A stretch of 64,000 bases of DNA. It comes from Dryas octopetala (taxonomy: Eukaryota > Streptophyta > Magnoliopsida > Rosales > Rosaceae). The notes below the pieces were generated by a model, which saw only the letters and a program-made list of their open reading frames with translations, did no database searches and was not told where the DNA came from. The number at the start of each line of letters is the position of its first letter. The stretch's first letter is position 1. Position numbers and translations under genes: made by a program. The stretch lies in NCBI GenBank assembly GCA_963921425.1, contig OY992840.1:7132501-7196500 (forward strand), read 5' to 3'. Below, in pieces: positions 60,033 through 64,000 of this stretch.

Positions 60033-62711
60033 CTCCTCCTTAATGCACATTTGGGATACTCCAAGCATGCTTCGTAGCATTTCAAATCTTGGTCTTGGAA
60101 GTGCCTTGGTGAAGATGTCTGCTATTTGCTCCTCCGTCTTGCAATACTTGAGTTCTATCTCCTTGTTTGCTGAGACTTCACGTAGAAAGTGATGCTTGAT
60201 GGCAATGTGTTTTGTCCTACCATGAAACACTGGATTTTTTGCCATCGCTATAGCAGACTTGTTGTCACATAATATTTTAGTAGCTTCATTTTGTTGTTCT
60301 CTCATGTCTTCAAATATTCTTCTCAGCCATATAGCTTGGCATGCCGAACTTGACGCTGACACATACTCCGCTTCTGCTGATGATTGTGCCACTGTCTCTT
60401 GTTTTCTTGAAGACCATGAGAATATGCCAGACCCAATTGTGAATGCATAGCCTGATGTACTTTTGAAGTCGTCCGCTCCAGCCCAGTCGCTATCTGTGAA
60501 TCCGAAGAGGCTTGTTTCTGTAGAAGGTCTATACCATATGCCATAGTCAATAGTTCCTTGCAAGTACCTTAATATTCTTTTTGCTGCTCCATAGTGTATC
60601 TGACTTGGAGTTTGCATAAACCTTGAAAGTAGGCTGGTCGCGTACATAATGTCTGGTCGAGTTGTTGTTAGATAAAGTAGGCTTCCAATGAGACTTCTGT
60701 ACGTTGATGCCTCCGCTTTTCCGGATCCATCGTCATTTCTTAGCTTTTCATTGGTGATGAGCGGTGTAGCCACGGTCTTGCACCCAGACATCTTGAACTT
60801 CTTCAAGAGATTTTCAGTATACTTCTTTTGACATACGAAGATTCCATTTTCTTCTTGGCTTATCTCAATGCCAAGAAAATAGTGCAATTTACCGAGGTCA
60901 CTCATCTCAAATGCCTTCATCATATCTTCTTTAAATTCTTGAATTAATTTTTCATTGTCTCCTGTATAGATAAGATCATCAACATATAGAGAGACAATAA
61001 GAATGGAGTTACCTTGAGTTTTGGTATAGAGTGTTGGCTCGCTTTTGCTTCTCTTGAATCCAGCATTGATGAAGTATTTGTCGATGCGGCTGTTCCACGC
61101 TCTTGGTGCTTGTTTAAGTCCATATAAGGCTTTCTTTAGTCTTAGGACTTTGTCTTCTCCTCCTTCCTCGATGAATCCTTGTGGTTGCTCCACATAGATT
61201 TCTTCTTCGAGCTCTCCATTTAGAAATGCTGATTTTACATCCAGTTGGTAGAGTTTCCACTTCTTTTGAGCTGCAAGAGCTATAAGTGCTCTTATTGTAT
61301 CAAGTCTTGCCACTGGCGCAAAAGTTTCATTATAGTCTATTCCTGGCTGTTGTGAGTAGCCTTTAGCTACTAATCTTGCTTTATGTTTTTGTATTGAGCC
61401 ATCAGGATTAATTTTGGTCTTATAGACCCATTTCACGCCAATGATTTCTTTATTTGGTGGGCATTCTACAAGCTCCCATGTTTCATTTTTCTTAATTGTT
61501 TTAATTTCTTCTTCCATAGCCTTCCTCCATACTTCTTGTTTTACTGCAGCTTCAAAACTTTCAGGTTCTAAAGTTATGAAATTGCATGTTTCATATATAT
61601 CTCTGAGTGATTTTACTCTTCTAGGTGATGACTCAAAGGAAGATTCATCTTCTATTGATGGAGGAGTTAAAGAAGATGCAGGAGGCGTACCTGGCGTTTC
61701 TGAAATTTCTCTTTCATGTGCGTCTTCTTCAGGCTGTTGTGTTGGGGTTGTCTCTGGTTCTCCTGACATGACAGCACCTTTCTTCTCTATTTTTCCTTCA
61801 TCCCAATTCCAGGATGCAGATTCATCAAACTCGACATCTCGGCTGATCACGAGCTTCTTAGTTCTTGGATTGTAGACTCGATAGCCTTTAGATTGAGAAC
61901 TATATCCCATAAATATGCCAATTTCTGATTTTTTTTCTAGCTTATGTCTTTTTGGAGCTGGAATGTGCACATAGCATACACATCCAAAGACTTTGAGATG
62001 CTTTGCTGATGGCTTCTGGTTACTCCACGCCTCAATAGGAGTCTTGTCTTGTAGAGTTTTTGTTGGACATCTATTTAGCAAGTATACTGCTGTGTATACT
62101 GCTTCTGCCCAAAATATCTTTGGTAGTCCTTTTTCAAATAGCATTGATCTAGCCATCTCCATTATAGTTCTATTTTTCCTTTCCGAGACTCCATTTTGTT
62201 CAGGAGCATAGCCCACTGTCAATTGTTGCTCTACTCCTTCATCTTCACAAAACTTGTTGAATTCTTTTGAGGTGTACTCTTTACCTCTATCGCTTCTAAG
62301 AGCTTTGATGTATTGGCCACTTTGTTTTTCGACATGAGCCTTGAACTTCTTAAAGACTTTGAAGACTTCTGATCTTTCACGTAGAAAATAAACCCATGTC
62401 ATTCTAGAATAGTCATCAATGAAAAGAATGAAGTACCTGCTTTGATCGAGAGATGGGGTCCTCATTGGTCCACAGACGTCTGTATGCACGATCTCCAACA
62501 AGGCTTTTGCTCTCCAAGCCTTTCCGGATGGAAATGCTTGTCGATGTTGTTTGCCAAGTTGACAGCCTTTGCAGACATCACCACTCTCCTTTATGCTTGG
62601 CAAATCTCTCATCATATTTTTCTGGTGAAGTAATTGTAGTTCATGAAAGTTGAAGTGGCCAAATCTTTTATGCCAAAGCCATGAATCTTCTAGTTCTACT
62701 TTCATGGCCAT
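60027..62711 (-). CDS. Ty1/copia pol: integrase, reverse transcriptase, RNase H
   Basis: An 894-codon frame of the retrotransposon polyprotein. The pre-integrase zinc-binding residues are His14, His19, Cys47 and Cys50. The integrase core acidic triad is Asp78, Asp141 and Glu177. GYAPEQNGVSERKN is conserved, while DRGKEY replaces the commoner DRGGEY. Reverse transcriptase spans about 400-650, with LDVKSAFLNGE (Asp491) and the YVDD box (576-579). RNase H spans about 735-870, with FTDSDWAG (Asp740), SSAEAEY (Glu780), CDNKSA (Asp816) and ADIFTKAL (Asp865). All catalytic residues are present, so this part looks coding-competent. However, it is separated by a one-base frame shift from the upstream gag-protease frame, which overlaps it by 10 bases. 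The first ATG is therefore probably not a natural start. Confidence 0.93.
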   Translation of the reverse strand: MAMKVELEDSWLWHKRFGHFNFHELQLLHQKNMMRDLPSIKESGDVCKGCQLGKQHRQAFPSGKAWRAKALLEIVHTDVCGPMRTPSLDQSRYFILFIDDYSRMTWVYFLRERSEVFKVFKKFKAHVEKQSGQYIKALRSDRGKEYTSKEFNKFCEDEGVEQQLTVGYAPEQNGVSERKNRTIMEMARSMLFEKGLPKIFWAEAVYTAVYLLNRCPTKTLQDKTPIEAWSNQKPSAKHLKVFGCVCYVHIPAPKRHKLEKKSEIGIFMGYSSQSKGYRVYNPRTKKLVISRDVEFDESASWNWDEGKIEKKGAVMSGEPETTPTQQPEEDAHEREISETPGTPPASSLTPPSIEDESSFESSPRRVKSLRDIYETCNFITLEPESFEAAVKQEVWRKAMEEEIKTIKKNETWELVECPPNKEIIGVKWVYKTKINPDGSIQKHKARLVAKGYSQQPGIDYNETFAPVARLDTIRALIALAAQKKWKLYQLDVKSAFLNGELEEEIYVEQPQGFIEEGGEDKVLRLKKALYGLKQAPRAWNSRIDKYFINAGFKRSKSEPTLYTKTQGNSILIVSLYVDDLIYTGDNEKLIQEFKEDMMKAFEMSDLGKLHYFLGIEISQEENGIFVCQKKYTENLLKKFKMSGCKTVATPLITNEKLRNDDGSGKAEASTYRSLIGSLLYLTTTRPDIMYATSLLSRFMQTPSQIHYGAAKRILRYLQGTIDYGIWYRPSTETSLFGFTDSDWAGADDFKSTSGYAFTIGSGIFSWSSRKQETVAQSSAEAEYVSASSSACQAIWLRRIFEDMREQQNEATKILCDNKSAIAMAKNPVFHGRTKHIAIKHHFLREVSANKEIELKYCKTEEQIADIFTKALPRPRFEMLRSMLGVSQMCIKEEC

Positions 62712-64000
62712 ATTTTTGACATATTGCCAATGGATGAGAAATTTCTATTTTCCATCCTTACTTTAGCTATAATATGATTTTTATCTTTTTTATCATATAT
62801 TATGCAGGAGTCTCTAGAAAAGTGTAGAGAATATCCATTTTCAATCATTTGGCCAACACTCAATAGATTATGCTCCAAGCTAGGAACTAAAAGAACATCA
62901 TGAATTAATTTAGTTCCTTTGTTTGTATGGATAGAGATCGTACCTTTTCCTTTTGTCTCCACCAGTGCGCCATTTCCCAATTTAACTTGGGATTTTATGG
63001 ATGTATCTATTTCAGAGAAGATGCTTTCATCTCCTGTCATGTGGTTGCTGCAGCCACTGTCGATGTACCATTTCCTGTTGTTCACTTCAGTTGCTGCTTG
63101 ACAAGCATAGAAAAGCTCTTCATCCTGCTCCTTTTCTTCTGTATAATTGGCTTGATAATTCTTCTTAAGCCGACAGTCTTTTTCCATATGTCCAAACTTT
63201 TTGCAGTTTCGACATTTTGGTTTTCCTCGAAACCAACAATCTTTTTCTAGGTGACTTGTCTTTTTACATGTTCCACATGGAGGGAAGTTTTTCTTCTCCT
63301 TGTTTTCATTTTTATTTTCCCAGTTATTGGGTTTATCTCCTCCTCTAGAATTTTCTTTTGATTTCCAGTTTCCTCTAGATTTCTGAGACCTTAAATTGAC
63401 TTTTGACTGGAAGGCACTTTCTAGTGAACTTTCATTTCGCCTACTCAGTCTTTGTTCGTATGCTTCTAGAGAACCCATTAGTTCTGTCACTGAAAGAGCC
63501 GTTATATCTTTTGACTCTTCAATGGCAGTGACTATAGGGTCATACTTATCAGTAAGACTAATAAGTATTTTTTCTACAATTTTTGTATCAGTTATCTTTT
63601 CACCATAAGCTCTCAATTGATTTACTATTTCATTTACTTTGGAATAGTAATCTTTAGCGGTCTCAGAATCTTTCATTTTAAGATTTTCTAAATCTCTCCT
63701 TAGAGTTTGTAGTTTGACACTACGTACCTTTTCATTTCCTTGAAACTCTTCTTTCAAAGTATCCCAAGCCTCCTTTGAAGTTGTAGCTCCCATGATCCTT
63801 GGAAATATGGTGTCATCCAAAGCTTGTTGTAGAGCGTAAAGAGCCTTTGCGTCTCTCTGCTCGTCCTTCTTCGCCTGCTTTCGTTGCTCAGCGGTGGGTC
63901 TTTCTGGAACAGAGAACCCACTAGTAACAATGTCCCATAAGTCTTGAGACATAAAATAGGTTCTCATCTTGATGCTCCAAAAATCATAGTTTTCACCAGA
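62702..64000 (-). CDS. Ty1/copia gag and protease, 5' end beyond window
   Basis: The frame is open to the window edge; the first in-window ATG (63967) is internal, since 11 more in-frame codons (SGENYDFWSIK) precede it. From that Met, the gag domain covers about 1-180 and a basic Asn/Lys-rich linker about 190-228. Two CCHC zinc knuckles follow (Cys231-Cys244 and Cys252-Cys265), then the aspartic protease motif WYIDSGCSNHM with Asp303. The frame ends 10 bases inside the start of the pol frame, at an A-rich stretch (about 62712-62720). There a single-base shift separates the protease region from the pre-integrase region. In copia elements these are normally one continuous frame. Confidence 0.9.
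   Translation of the reverse strand, partial: SGENYDFWSIKMRTYFMSQDLWDIVTSGFSVPERPTAEQRKQAKKDEQRDAKALYALQQALDDTIFPRIMGATTSKEAWDTLKEEFQGNEKVRSVKLQTLRRDLENLKMKDSETAKDYYSKVNEIVNQLRAYGEKITDTKIVEKILISLTDKYDPIVTAIEESKDITALSVTELMGSLEAYEQRLSRRNESSLESAFQSKVNLRSQKSRGNWKSKENSRGGDKPNNWENKNENKEKKNFPPCGTCKKTSHLEKDCWFRGKPKCRNCKKFGHMEKDCRLKKNYQANYTEEKEQDEELFYACQAATEVNNRKWYIDSGCSNHMTGDESIFSEIDTSIKSQVKLGNGALVETKGKGTISIHTNKGTKLIHDVLLVPSLEHNLLSVGQMIENGYSLHFSRDSCIIYDKKDKNHIIAKVRMENRNFSSIGNMSKIWP

Overview
This is a plant nuclear DNA window, almost certainly from a woody eudicot. The AT-rich intergenic DNA, GT-AG introns, plastid-targeted enzymes, nitrate-transporter family member and dense small transposons all fit. 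The gene content and transposon style suggest a Rosaceae genome such as Prunus, but that is an inference I cannot prove from sequence alone. Nothing bacterial, viral or CRISPR-like was seen.

Five protein genes are well supported. Two tandem intronless serpins lie on the minus strand (4541-5941 and 8031-9227). The first carries a 69-residue transit-peptide-like N-terminus that the second lacks. An eight-exon plastid dihydrodipicolinate reductase gene of lysine biosynthesis is on the plus strand (13374-16385). A five-exon NPF7.3/NRT1.5-type transporter is on the plus strand (39890-44903). A twelve-exon plastid pyruvate kinase beta-subunit gene is on the minus strand (46602-54503), convergent with the transporter. 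Exons were rebuilt by hand from reading frame and splice sites. The reductase, transporter and kinase give coherent products of 346, 597 and 576 residues.

The 23 kb between the reductase and the transporter holds no convincing gene. It contains mobile DNA: a SINE and a truncated LINE with target-site duplications, hAT-like and Mutator-like non-autonomous elements, a gypsy-like LTR, and a roughly 5.5 kb array of a ~112-bp satellite (about 33940-39420). That array is interrupted by at least three nested insertions. A 200-base assembly gap lies at 19553-19752. The right edge (59457-64000) is the 3' part of a minus-strand Ty1/copia retrotransposon with a frameshift between protease and integrase. 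It appears to have landed in an unidentified minus-strand gene.

The most unusual signals are small. At least seven tiny insertions (15-27 bp, one of 78 bp in addition) consist of little more than a poly(A) tail and are flanked by 9-17 bp direct repeats. The 5' leader of the reductase gene is duplicated 1.75 kb upstream, with a 1.16 kb hAT element between the copies. An in-frame 69-codon difference separates two otherwise homologous serpins. The copia LTR carries clustered TCTAGAA motifs resembling heat-shock elements. I found no clearly new multigene system.
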